NCBI GenBank assembly: GCA_963780175.1 | Contig: CAWAAT010000007.1 | Span: forward strand, 1 to 64,000 | DNA length: 64,000 bases | Direction: 5' to 3' | Source of the DNA: Brooklawnia sp963780175 | GTDB lineage: Bacteria > Actinomycetota > Actinomycetes > Propionibacteriales > Propionibacteriaceae | Shown: positions 44,124 through 52,112 of the stretch, piece after piece | Position numbering within the stretch: position 1 is the stretch's first letter | Layout: every line of letters begins with the position of its first letter | The notes under the pieces: model-generated | Told to the model about the DNA's origin: nothing | What the model saw: the letters and a program-made list of their open reading frames with translations, nothing else | Database searches by the model: none | Program-made: the position numbers and the translations under genes

Positions 44124-44197
44124 TTGCCGCGGGCCTGACGCTCGTCCGGTGCCCGGCAGCTGGCCGCGGCGGGGATTCGTCAGGCCCTCTGTCACGC
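44084..44197. repeat. Inverted-repeat element, copy 2
   Basis: Arms 44086-44103 and 44178-44195 pair over 18 bp with one mismatch (T44096 against C44185). Compared with copy 1 the arms keep GTGAC..AGGTCCTGA but two base pairs have changed on both sides. An inner helix pairs GCCGCGG (44126-44132) with CCGCGGC (44164-44170). The DUF559 stop codon (44121-44123) lies between outer and inner helices. Confidence 0.75.
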
Positions 44198-44355
44198 ACC
44201 TGCCCCACAAGGTGGAGGGTCGATCTCGATCATCCGGCCGATGTGGTTTGATCCACCCGCACGGCAAGCTGGTGGCAACACCCAGGCGGGCTGACAGCGA
44301 ACCCGCGAACGTCTCGTAGCCCGATCGCACCGGGAAGTTCGTGGTGTCCGAACGA

Positions 44356-44790
44356 TCAGGCCTGGGGTTCGTTGGGGTCCGAGGAGTCCACCATCCACGG
44401 GATGCCGAACTTGTCGGTCACCGCGCCGTACATGTCGCCCCACATCTGCTTCTCGTAGGGCATCTCCACCTGTCCGCCCACGCCAAGCGCGTCGAAAATC
44501 GTTCGCCCGAGTTCCGGATCGTCGATCATCACGGCGAGAGTCACATTGTTGCCAGGTGTGCTGGCCGGTGCGCCCGCCTCGGGTACCGCGTCCGAGGCGA
44601 ACAACAGCACCAGTTCGGAGCGCAAGGCCGCGTGCATGATCTTGTCGGCCGCGGGGTTGTCGGCGGGCACGACGTTGAACTGGCCGTAGGTGGTGGCGTC
44701 GATCTCGCCCCCGAACACCTGCTGGTAGAACTCGAGAGCTTCGCGGGCTGTGCCGGGGAAGTTGATGTAGGGCGCGAATTCCTTGGTCAT
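44356..44790 (-). CDS. VOC family (PhnB-like) protein
   Basis: A 144-residue glyoxalase/bleomycin-resistance-fold protein of the PhnB-like type. It shows YINFPGTAREALEFYQQVFGGEI, IMHAALRSELVLLFASD, NNVTLAVMIDDPELGRTIFDAL and WGDMYGAVTDKFGIPWMV, the family end. Metal ligands and substrate are uncertain. The ATG at 44790 has AAAGGA 8 nt upstream and follows the purE stop by 4 nt, so it is probably co-transcribed with purK-purE. Confidence 0.8.
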   Translation of the reverse strand: MTKEFAPYINFPGTAREALEFYQQVFGGEIDATTYGQFNVVPADNPAADKIMHAALRSELVLLFASDAVPEAGAPASTPGNNVTLAVMIDDPELGRTIFDALGVGGQVEMPYEKQMWGDMYGAVTDKFGIPWMVDSSDPNEPQA

Positions 44791-44794
44791 CTGG

Positions 44795-45307
44795 TCATTC
44801 CTTTCGGGTCGGTCTCGTGTGGGCCCGGACCTTTGCGCCCTTTGCCTGGGCCATCGAACGAAGCTCGTCCTGGAAGGCCAGCATCTGCTGGGTGAGCTCG
44901 GGATCACCGGAGGCGAGGATGCGGACCGCGAGCAGACCGGCATTGCGTGCATTGCCGATGGCAACCGTGGCCACCGGAACCCCAGCCGGCATCTGGACGA
45001 TGGACAGCAACGAGTCCATCCCGTCCAGGTACTTCAAGGCCACCGGGACGCCAATCACCGGCAACGGGGTGAGCGCAGCCAGCATCCCCGGCAAGTGGGC
45101 CGCCCCACCGGCACCGGCGATGATGCAGCGCAATCCCCTGGAGTGGGCCGCACGTCCGTAGGCGAGCATCTCCTCAGGCATCCGGTGCGCCGAGACGACG
45201 TCGGCCTCGTAGCCGATGCCGAACTCCGCCAGCGCTTGGGCGGCCGGCTCCATCGTCGGCCAGTCCGAATCGGAACCCATCACAATGCCGACCAACGGTG
45301 CGCTCAT
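44795..45307 (-). CDS. purE: N5-carboxyaminoimidazole ribonucleotide mutase
   Basis: A 170-residue class I PurE moving the carboxylate of N5-CAIR to give CAIR in purine synthesis. Motifs are VGIVMGSDSDWPTM, VSAHRMPEEMLAYGR, IIAGAGGAAHLPGMLAALT, PVIGVP and SLLSIVQMPAGVPVATVAIG. Overlaps purK by 4 nt (ATGA), the standard pairing for the two-step route. Confidence 0.94.
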   Translation of the reverse strand: MSAPLVGIVMGSDSDWPTMEPAAQALAEFGIGYEADVVSAHRMPEEMLAYGRAAHSRGLRCIIAGAGGAAHLPGMLAALTPLPVIGVPVALKYLDGMDSLLSIVQMPAGVPVATVAIGNARNAGLLAVRILASGDPELTQQMLAFQDELRSMAQAKGAKVRAHTRPTRKE

Positions 45308-46476
45308 CGTCCCTCCCTGATCTCGCCCATGAGATAGCGTGCGGCGTGCTGGGCACGGGCACGCACCTCGTCCAGATCCTCGCCGTAGCAGACCACATGC
45401 CCAACTTTGCGGCCCGGGGTGACCTGTTTGCCGTAGAACTCCACCCGCAGTCTCGGGTCGCGCGCGAAGCAGTGCAGCAGCTCGCTGGTCAGGTCGGTGA
45501 TCGTGCCGCCGAGCACGTTGACCATGACGCACCAGGGGTCACGGCTGCGCGGGTCGCCCAGGGGCAGGTCGAGCACCGCGCGCAGGTGATTCTCGAACTG
45601 GCTGGTGTGGGCCCCGTCGATCGTCCAGTGGCCGGTGTTGTGCGGACGCATGGCCAACTCGTTGACCACGACGGAACCGTCGCGTCGCTGCATGAGTTCC
45701 ACCGCCAGCACTCCGACGACCTGCAACTCGTCGGCGATGTCGAGCCCCAACCGGGTGATGGACGTGGCCTGCTCGTCGGTCAGGTCGGGCGCCGGAGTGA
45801 TGGTCTCGCGACAGACCCCTGCTTGCTGGACGCTCTCGCTGACCGGGTAGGCGACCGCCTGCCCCGACGGCGAGCGCACGATGAGCACCGACAGTTCGCG
45901 GGTGAAGTCGATGAACTCCTCACCGATGATCTCGACGACCTCACCGGCCGACTCGTCCTTGGACTCGACGAACGGCTGATCGCAGTCAGCGGGGCCGGCC
46001 AACTTCCAGACGCCGTGTCCGTCGTATCCGCCGCGGGACGCCTTGGCGATGATCGGCCAGCCGATCTCATCACCGAACGCGCGCAGGGCAGCCGCGTCCG
46101 GGCAGTGCCGCCAGACCGGGGCCGGGGCGTCCAGGGCGCGAGTCAGCCTCTGCCGCATGAGCAGCTTGTCCTGGGCGTGCTCCAGGGCGTCCGGGCCGGG
46201 CCGCACCAGCTTGCCGTCGGCAACCAGCCCGTGCAGGATTCGGGTGGGAACGTGCTCGTGGTCGAAGGTGATGACGTCACAGTCGGCCGCGAACTCCCGC
46301 ACCGTGGCCTCGTCGGTGTAGTCACCGACTACCACGTCCTTGATGACCCGGGCAGCACCCACGTCCGGCCCCTCCGCCAGAAGCCGCAGGTGGACACCGA
46401 GAGCGATCGCGGGGGCGTACATCATGCGGGCGAGTTGTCCGCCGCCGATCACCCCGATGCTGGTGGTTCGAGTCAC
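45304..46476 (-). CDS. purK: N5-carboxyaminoimidazole ribonucleotide synthase
   Basis: A 390-residue ATP-grasp enzyme carboxylating AIR with bicarbonate. It starts IGVIGGGQLARMMYAPAIALG, has DVITFDHEHVPTRIL, PIIAKASRGGYDGHGVWKL (ATP lysine), FIDFTRELSVLIVRS, and VNELAMRPHNTGHWTIDGAHTSQFENHLRAV. The GTG at 46476 is 6 nt after TAGGCT and there is no Shine-Dalgarno. Heads a purK-purE-VOC operon. Confidence 0.94.
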   Translation of the reverse strand: MTRTTSIGVIGGGQLARMMYAPAIALGVHLRLLAEGPDVGAARVIKDVVVGDYTDEATVREFAADCDVITFDHEHVPTRILHGLVADGKLVRPGPDALEHAQDKLLMRQRLTRALDAPAPVWRHCPDAAALRAFGDEIGWPIIAKASRGGYDGHGVWKLAGPADCDQPFVESKDESAGEVVEIIGEEFIDFTRELSVLIVRSPSGQAVAYPVSESVQQAGVCRETITPAPDLTDEQATSITRLGLDIADELQVVGVLAVELMQRRDGSVVVNELAMRPHNTGHWTIDGAHTSQFENHLRAVLDLPLGDPRSRDPWCVMVNVLGGTITDLTSELLHCFARDPRLRVEFYGKQVTPGRKVGHVVCYGEDLDEVRARAQHAARYLMGEIREGR

Positions 46477-46482
46477 CCGCCC

Positions 46483-46488
46483 AGCCTA
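46483..46488 (-). promoter_or_regulatory. Leaderless -10 box TAGGCT for purK
   Basis: TAGGCT with 6 nt to the GTG at 46476. The divergent peptidase E gene has a weaker CATGAT 6 nt before its ATG at 46511. Confidence 0.6.
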
Positions 46489-46510
46489 TCGGGCATGCCA
46501 TGATGAGCCC

Positions 46511-47227
46511 ATGACGACGCACATCGTGACCATGGGCGGCGGCGGGTTCTCGATGTCATCCGACGGGGCGCCGACCAACCTCGACAGGTTCCTGGTCGAG
46601 CTGACCGGCAGAAGAGCACCCATGGTGTGCTTCGTGCCCACCGCATCCGCCGACGACCCGACCTACATCCGCAAGTTCCTGACCGCCTACGGCGCCCTCG
46701 GTGTGCGGACGATGGTTCTCACCCTATGGCAGGATGCGGCCGCCTCGGTTGCCCGGCTAACGGAGGCTGACCTGATTGTGGTCGGCGGCGGGTCAACCGC
46801 CAACCTGATCGCCCTGTGGAAGGTGCACGGAGTAGACCGAGCGATCATCCAGCGGATGTCCGGTGGACGCGACCTGGTGCTCGGGGGGCTGTCGGCCGGC
46901 GGATCGTGCTGGTACGAGGGGTGCGTCACGGACTCCTTCGGGGACGTCCGCGCGTGGCCGCACGGCCTGGGTCTGCTGAAGGGAAGTTTCTGCCCGCACT
47001 GGAACGGGGAGGCCGAGCGCCAGCCCGTCTTCACCGAGGCCGTCGCGAACGGCGATCTGCCGAGCGGTTACGCGGCCGACGACGGTGCAGCGCTGCACTG
47101 GGTGGACGGCGTGTTGCGCGGTGCGGTTGCCGAGCGAGCCGGGGCACGGGTCGCCAGGTTCACCGCCAGCGACGAACCGGCCACCGGCGGGCTGCTGATC
47201 GAACAACTGGTGCCTGAGGTTCTCTGA
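46511..47227 (+). CDS. Peptidase E (family S51) protein
   Basis: A 238-residue cytosolic serine peptidase of the S51 family, which removes N-terminal Asp or handles related small peptides. It shows HIVTMGGGGFSM, FVPTASADDPTYIRKF, VVGGGSTANLIALWK, the nucleophile Ser in VLGGLSAGGSCWYEG, and FCPHWNGEAERQPVF with the catalytic His context. Divergent from purK; start codons are 34 bp apart. Confidence 0.82.
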   Translation: MTTHIVTMGGGGFSMSSDGAPTNLDRFLVELTGRRAPMVCFVPTASADDPTYIRKFLTAYGALGVRTMVLTLWQDAAASVARLTEADLIVVGGGSTANLIALWKVHGVDRAIIQRMSGGRDLVLGGLSAGGSCWYEGCVTDSFGDVRAWPHGLGLLKGSFCPHWNGEAERQPVFTEAVANGDLPSGYAADDGAALHWVDGVLRGAVAERAGARVARFTASDEPATGGLLIEQLVPEVL

Positions 47228-47240
47228 GCCCAACCGGGGG

Positions 47241-47900
47241 TCACGGCTCTGCGGCGAATCGGGCGTGGACGCTGGCCTGCAGTTCGACATCCTCCGGGAC
47301 CAGGCTCACGCCCTCACCGCCGGCCGCCCCCTTCCCGCGCACCGACATCGCGAAAGAGGCGGCCTCTGTCTGCGCGCCGCGGTCCAGCAGACCTGGATCG
47401 GCCACCTCCAGGAACCTGACCTGTCCCGATCCCGCCGCCGTGGCCATCGTCTGGGCCCGGTACCGGGCAGCCTCCACCGCGCGGGCCAGCACCCGGTCCT
47501 CCTCTCGAACCCTGGACGCCTCGGTGAGCGTCCACTCGACGGCACCGACGCTCACCCCCTCGCGTCCACCCCAGGCATCGATGAACCTGCTCAACGCCGC
47601 GAAGTCTCGGAACTTCACCTTCACCTCACACGAGGCCGCGTGACGCAGCGGCAGCACCACGCCGTCCTGCGAATAAGGCCGCCAACTCCGCGTCCCGATC
47701 GCCAGGACCGCCGACCAGGTGGTCGGCGAGGGCTGCTGGCTGCGCAACGCCGCCAGATGGGACGCGACCTCGGTGGCCAGCGCGGTGGTGGCCGCCAGCA
47801 CCTGCTGAGAGTCGCTGCCCTCGAAGCCCAACGCCAGGTGAACCGTTGCGCGCTCGGGCGGGAAGGCCGCAGTGGCTTGGCCGTGGACTGTGAGCTGCAT
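47241..47900 (-). CDS. SIMPL (DUF541) domain protein
   Basis: A 219-residue SIMPL-domain protein: QLTVHGQATAAFPPERATVHLALGFEGSDSQQVLAATTALATEVASHL, then VSVGAVEWTLTEASRVREEDRVLARAVEAARYRAQTMATAAG and a C-terminal LVPEDVELQASVHARFAAE, the family end. Unlike many members it lacks a signal peptide, so it is probably cytoplasmic. Function unknown. ATG with GGAGG 4 nt upstream; a TAGGAT -10 (47932-47927) would give a leader of about 20 nt. Confidence 0.8.
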   Translation of the reverse strand: MQLTVHGQATAAFPPERATVHLALGFEGSDSQQVLAATTALATEVASHLAALRSQQPSPTTWSAVLAIGTRSWRPYSQDGVVLPLRHAASCEVKVKFRDFAALSRFIDAWGGREGVSVGAVEWTLTEASRVREEDRVLARAVEAARYRAQTMATAAGSGQVRFLEVADPGLLDRGAQTEAASFAMSVRGKGAAGGEGVSLVPEDVELQASVHARFAAEP

Positions 47901-47959
47901 GGTTCCTCCCGGTGGGTTGAGCGCACATCCTAGACCGGAACGCGAGGCCTGGGCGAGGC

Positions 47960-48478
47960 CTACCCGCTCGCCAGCGCGGCAGCCACCTGCCCGAACACCA
48001 GGTCATGGTCAACATCGCCTGCGGTGTTGACCAGCCAGCGAGGCTCGCGTCCCCAAGGTTCGGTCTCGGCGTAGCGCACCACCACGTCATCGAAGGTCAG
48101 TCTGGGCAGCCCTGGCACCATGGGACGCCCCGACAGCCGTTGAGCGTGCAGTGCCAGGTCGGTGTTGACGACCTCGACGAACAGCAGCGGGACGCGGTAC
48201 TCCCCGGCCAGCGACGTCCACATCGCACGGGCCCAGGTCACGTAGTTGGCCGCATCGACAATGACGTGCTGCCCGAGCGCCAGGTTGGCCCGGGCCACCT
48301 GTTCGGCCACCAGGTAGGACGCCAACCCGGTGGCGAAGGACCGCTCGAACTCCGCTCGCAGCAGGGCCGACTCGACGTCGTCCACATTGACCAGCACGGC
48401 CGGGAACCGCTGCGCCAGTCCACGGGCGAGCGTCGACTTCCCCACGCCGGGCAGTCCGGCCATCGCGATCAGTGCCAC
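47960..48478 (-). CDS. AAA-type P-loop kinase-like protein
   Basis: A 172-residue ATPase with a clear Walker A (MAGLPGVGKSTLARGLA) at the N terminus, a VLVNVDDVESALL segment matching the second Asp motif of zeta-toxin/shikimate-kinase-like P-loop proteins, and a NYVTWARAMW helix and DVDHD tail. It probably phosphorylates a small molecule; substrate unknown. The GTG at 48478 overlaps the PH-domain gene by 10 nt. A much longer upstream frame is a shadow. Confidence 0.75.
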   Translation of the reverse strand: MALIAMAGLPGVGKSTLARGLAQRFPAVLVNVDDVESALLRAEFERSFATGLASYLVAEQVARANLALGQHVIVDAANYVTWARAMWTSLAGEYRVPLLFVEVVNTDLALHAQRLSGRPMVPGLPRLTFDDVVVRYAETEPWGREPRWLVNTAGDVDHDLVFGQVAAALASG

Positions 48479-48960
48479 GGGTCGGCCGGGATGGTGGCGG
48501 TGGCCAGTTCGCTGACGGCCTCGTGCATCGCCTTGATGCGCGGCAGGTTGTCGAATGCGACCCGATGGCCCGCCAGCGTGGTGATCAGCAGCGTCCCTGA
48601 ACCGAATCCCCAGTCCCCGGCGGTCCGGGTGTAGCCCACGTCCACGATCCGGTTGAGCGGCAGATCCTGGCTCCTCCGGCGCAGCAGCCCGCCCCGAACG
48701 ATCAGCCGGTCGGTGGTCAAGGTCGTGCTGGTGGCGGCCCACCGCAGCACCGGGCGGACAACAAGGATGAGGGCCAGAAGGGCCCCAACTCCGGCGACGA
48801 CGTCCTGGCCCCAGGGCCGGTTCTCGAGCGGTACAACGGCGATCCCCACTCCCACCAGTGCCGACAGCACCATCAACAGCGCGATCGGCCAGACCAGCAC
48901 CCGGGCGTGCGGACGGGTCGTGGTGACCAGTTCCTCACCCTTGTACAACTCGACGGCCAT
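48469..48960 (-). CDS. Bacterial PH-domain membrane protein
   Basis: A 163-residue protein with two hydrophobic helices (about residues 22-45 and 55-75), followed by a bacterial PH (bPH2-type) domain: TTLTTDRLIVRGGLLRRRSQDLPLNRIVDVGYTRT, the pattern of YdbT/YdaS-like proteins. Function unknown. ATG at 48960; a GACAAT box lies 6 nt upstream. Confidence 0.78.
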   Translation of the reverse strand: MAVELYKGEELVTTTRPHARVLVWPIALLMVLSALVGVGIAVVPLENRPWGQDVVAGVGALLALILVVRPVLRWAATSTTLTTDRLIVRGGLLRRRSQDLPLNRIVDVGYTRTAGDWGFGSGTLLITTLAGHRVAFDNLPRIKAMHEAVSELATATIPADPWH

Positions 48961-49163
48961 GACTCCATTGTCCCTCCCTGGGAATCGGTGACCGGCTTCG
49001 ACCTCACCGGAAGGCACTCGTGACCAATTCGTTATGAACAACACCAACTCAATCTGGCGTTTTCGGCAGAGTGCATGACCGATCAAGAGACTGGCCCGTG
49101 GCTGCCCGCATCGTGGAGGATTGCGGGACGATCCCCAGGGCCTCTGCAGAGAGGAAACACACA

Positions 49164-50204
49164 ATGAAGGCAATTCGGGGTTTCACCCGAGGCGCAACAG
49201 CCGCGGTCGCGACCGTCCTCGCCGTCGGGCTCCTGAGCGCCTGCGGCGGCGGGACGTCGTCCTCGGGCGGCAGTGCCGACGCAGGCACCAAGCCTGACAA
49301 GGTATACGAACTCAAGATGTCCACCCAGCTCTCCGACACTTCCCCCATGGTCACCGGTTTCAAGGCGTGGGCGACGGCGGTCGAGGAGAAGACCGAGGGC
49401 GGCATCAAGATCAACGTCTTCACGTCGGCCCAGCTGGGCAGCGATGAGGACGTCATCGAGCAGGCCATCGAAGGTGTGAACGTGGCCGTGCTCACCGACG
49501 GCGGGCGCATGGGCAACTACGTTCCCGACATCGGCATCATCGGCATGCCCTACATCGCCGACAACTACGACGACGTGAAGGCCATCACCGAGTCTCCGAC
49601 CTTCCAGGCCTTTGACGAGAAGTTCGCCGAGAACGGCATCCGCATCCTCGCCTACAACTGGTACGACGGACCGCGGAACTTCTACACCAACAAGGAGATC
49701 AAGACTCCCGCTGACCTCAGCGGAGTCCGAGTTCGCACCCCGGGTGCACCTGTGTGGGCAGAATCCGTGAAGGCACTGGGAGCAACTCCGATTGCCATGC
49801 CGTGGCCGGACGCCTACAACGCCCTGCAGGGCAAGCAGATCGACGGCGTAGAGGTGCAGTCGACCTCGGCCTACCCGTCCTCGACCTTCGAGGTGGCCAA
49901 GATCATGACCCGCACCGAGCACTTCCAGCTGGCCAACTTCATCATGGTGGGCGAGGCCTGGATCAGCACGCTGCCCGAGGAGTACCAGCAGATCCTGGCT
50001 GACGAGGCCAAGGCCGCAGCCACCGAGAATGCCGCACTGGTCGTCAAGACGGGTGCCGAGTTCGAGGCCCTGATGGTCGAGAAGGGCCTGACCATCAACG
50101 AGGTCGACAAGGCCCCGTTCATCGAGGCCGCCCAAGCCGCCTACGACAAGCTCGGCTACACCGAACTTCGCGACCAGATCTGGTCCGAAATCGGCAAGTC
50201 CTGA
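49164..50204 (+). CDS. dctP: TRAP transporter substrate-binding protein (DctP-type)
   Basis: A 346-residue periplasmic-type lipoprotein binding organic acids. The N-terminal signal with lipobox LLSAC (Cys27) is followed by a Gly/Ser linker. The DctP core has TQLSDTSPMVTGFKAWATAVEEKTEGGIKINVFTSAQLGSDEDVIEQ, YNWYDGPRNFYTNKEIKTPADLSGVRVRTPG (the Arg that binds the carboxylate lies here) and WPDAYNALQGKQIDGVEVQ. ATG at 49164 with GAGAGGA 8 nt upstream; the frame from 49071 is rejected. First gene of dctPQM. Confidence 0.92.
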   Translation: MKAIRGFTRGATAAVATVLAVGLLSACGGGTSSSGGSADAGTKPDKVYELKMSTQLSDTSPMVTGFKAWATAVEEKTEGGIKINVFTSAQLGSDEDVIEQAIEGVNVAVLTDGGRMGNYVPDIGIIGMPYIADNYDDVKAITESPTFQAFDEKFAENGIRILAYNWYDGPRNFYTNKEIKTPADLSGVRVRTPGAPVWAESVKALGATPIAMPWPDAYNALQGKQIDGVEVQSTSAYPSSTFEVAKIMTRTEHFQLANFIMVGEAWISTLPEEYQQILADEAKAAATENAALVVKTGAEFEALMVEKGLTINEVDKAPFIEAAQAAYDKLGYTELRDQIWSEIGKS

Positions 50205-50225
50205 TCCAGGGATTGAGGTAACCCC

Positions 50226-50723
50226 ATGAAACGGCTGTCAGCCATCTACGATGCCTTCTGCTACGTGGAAGAACACGTTGTTGCAGCGTTCATCGCCATC
50301 ATCACCGGACTGATCTTCGTGTCGGCTCTCAGCCGTTTCGCGGGGTTCCCTCTGAACTGGGCGCAGGACGTGGCCATGCTGCTCTTCGCCTGGGTCGTCT
50401 TCCTGGGCGCCGACGTGGCACTGCGCACCGTCGGGTTCATCAAGGTGGACATGCTGGTACGGCGCTTTCCTGTGACCGTGCAGAAGGTCCTGCACTACAT
50501 CTTTGCAGCCATGGCCATCGCCCTGCTGCTCGTCATCGCCTACTTCGGCACACAGCTGGCCATCGACCACGTCAAGCGTCTCTACCAGACAGTGGGCATC
50601 AGCTACTCGTGGGCGACCGCAAGCGCCCCGGTGGGTTCGGTGCTGCTGATCATCACCTACGTTCGCAAGCTCTACATGAATCGTCATGACCCGCTGGTCT
50701 CGGAAGGCAAGGAGGCTCTCTGA
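50226..50723 (+). CDS. dctQ: TRAP transporter small permease (DctQ-type)
   Basis: A 165-residue membrane protein with four hydrophobic helices, including the ALSRFAGFPLNWAQDVAMLLFAWVVFLGADVALRTVGFIKVDML core motif of DctQ. It pairs with DctM as the minor TRAP permease subunit. Located 21 nt after dctP with GAGG upstream; its stop shares a base with the dctM start (TGATG). Confidence 0.9.
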   Translation: MKRLSAIYDAFCYVEEHVVAAFIAIITGLIFVSALSRFAGFPLNWAQDVAMLLFAWVVFLGADVALRTVGFIKVDMLVRRFPVTVQKVLHYIFAAMAIALLLVIAYFGTQLAIDHVKRLYQTVGISYSWATASAPVGSVLLIITYVRKLYMNRHDPLVSEGKEAL

Positions 50724-52009
50724 TGGCAATTGCAGCAGTTGCATTCCTGGTGTTGCTGGCCCTCGGCATGCCGGTGGCTTTCACGATCGGCGTATCCGGC
50801 GCCATCTTCTTCCTCTCCAGCCCCGACGTGCCCTTCTCGATCCTGACCCAGAAGGTCGTCGCATCGTCACAGAACTTCACTCTGCTGGCCATCCCGCTGT
50901 TCATCTTCGCCGGCAACCTGATGAACAACACCGGCATCACCGATCGCCTGGTCAAGCTGGCCAACACCCTGACGGGCCACATGTACGGCAACCTTGCGCA
51001 GATCTCCTGCGTGCTGTCCACCCTGATGGGTGGGGTGTCCGGTTCCGCCAACGCGGACGCCGCCATGGAGTGCCGGGTTCTTGGTCCCGAGATGACCAAG
51101 CGCGGCTATGCCCGCGGCTACTCAGCGGCGGTCAATGGCGTGACTTCGCTGATCACGGCGACCATCCCGCCCAGCATGGGCCTGATCATCTACGGTTCGG
51201 TCGGTGACGTCTCGATCGGACGGCTGTTCGCTGCCGGTTTCGTCCCCGGCATCATGATGATGATCGCGCTCATGGTCACCATCAGGTTGACGGCCAAGAA
51301 GCGCGGCTATCTGCCCGAGCGCACCAAGCCCGCCCCCATCGGCGAGATCGGAAGGGCGCTGGTCGACGGCATCTGGGCCCTGCTCTTCCCGATCATCCTG
51401 ATCGTAGGAATCCGCTTCGGCGTGTTCACTCCATCGGAGTCCGGTGCCTTCGCCTGCCTTTACGCGATCTTCGTCGGAGTGGTGGTCTACCGGGAGATGA
51501 ACTGGAAGACGTTCGTGGACACCTTGAAGAGCACCAGCAAGGACATCGGCATCGTCATGATCCTGGTGGCCATGTCTGGCACCATCGGGTACGGCATCGT
51601 CTACGACCAGGTTCCGCAGAACATGTCGGCCTTCCTCGTCGGTGTCACCGAGAGCCCCATCCTGATGATGCTCATCGCGGTCGTCATCCTCGCGTTCTCC
51701 GGCATGTTCATCGAGACGACCGTCATCGCGCTGCTGATGACCCCCATCCTGGTGCCCGTCATGGTCGACATCGGAGTGGACCCTGTGCACTTCGGTCTCA
51801 TCATGATGACTGTCACCACCATGGGAATCATGACTCCCCCGGTCGGCATCGCCCTCTACACGACGTCCCAGATCATGGGCACCAGAGTCGAGAACGTTGC
51901 CAAGGAATCCTTGCCCTTCCTGGCTGCGGTGATAGCGGTCGTGGTGATCATGATCCTCTTCCCGCAGTTGGTGCTGTTCATCCCGGACATGATCTTCGGC
52001 GCCGCCTGA
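50723..52009 (+). CDS. dctM: TRAP transporter large permease (DctM-type)
   Basis: A 428-residue permease with about 11 hydrophobic helices. Family motifs include PLFIFAGNLMNNTGITDRLVKL, MGGVSGSANADAAMECRVLGPEM, AAVNGVTSLITATIPPSMGLIIYG, and the C-terminal TPPVGIALYTTSQIMGTRVE. Couples import to a sodium gradient in known members. No sensor or regulator is adjacent; the substrate class (dicarboxylate, sialate or other) cannot be read from sequence. Confidence 0.93.
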   Translation: MAIAAVAFLVLLALGMPVAFTIGVSGAIFFLSSPDVPFSILTQKVVASSQNFTLLAIPLFIFAGNLMNNTGITDRLVKLANTLTGHMYGNLAQISCVLSTLMGGVSGSANADAAMECRVLGPEMTKRGYARGYSAAVNGVTSLITATIPPSMGLIIYGSVGDVSIGRLFAAGFVPGIMMMIALMVTIRLTAKKRGYLPERTKPAPIGEIGRALVDGIWALLFPIILIVGIRFGVFTPSESGAFACLYAIFVGVVVYREMNWKTFVDTLKSTSKDIGIVMILVAMSGTIGYGIVYDQVPQNMSAFLVGVTESPILMMLIAVVILAFSGMFIETTVIALLMTPILVPVMVDIGVDPVHFGLIMMTVTTMGIMTPPVGIALYTTSQIMGTRVENVAKESLPFLAAVIAVVVIMILFPQLVLFIPDMIFGAA

Positions 52010-52040
52010 GGCACCCGACCACCGCCTGACTTCTCAGGCT

Positions 52041-52090
52041 TGACGCAGGAGACCCGCTGGCTGCACCAGGCCAGCGGGTCTCCTGCGTCA
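52041..52090. terminator. Bidirectional terminator between dctM and birA
   Basis: Perfect 20-bp stem TGACGCAGGAGACCCGCTGG / CCAGCGGGTCTCCTGCGTCA with a 10-nt loop, between convergent stop codons at 52009 and 52113. Likely serves both operons. Confidence 0.85.
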
Positions 52091-52112
52091 GGCTCCGAGC
52101 TGCGGGCCATTC

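Noticed and set aside
44198..44355. Possible gene remnant between repeat copy 2 and the VOC gene
   Set aside because: Short frames here have no motif or ribosome site and the stretch shows no recognisable similarity.
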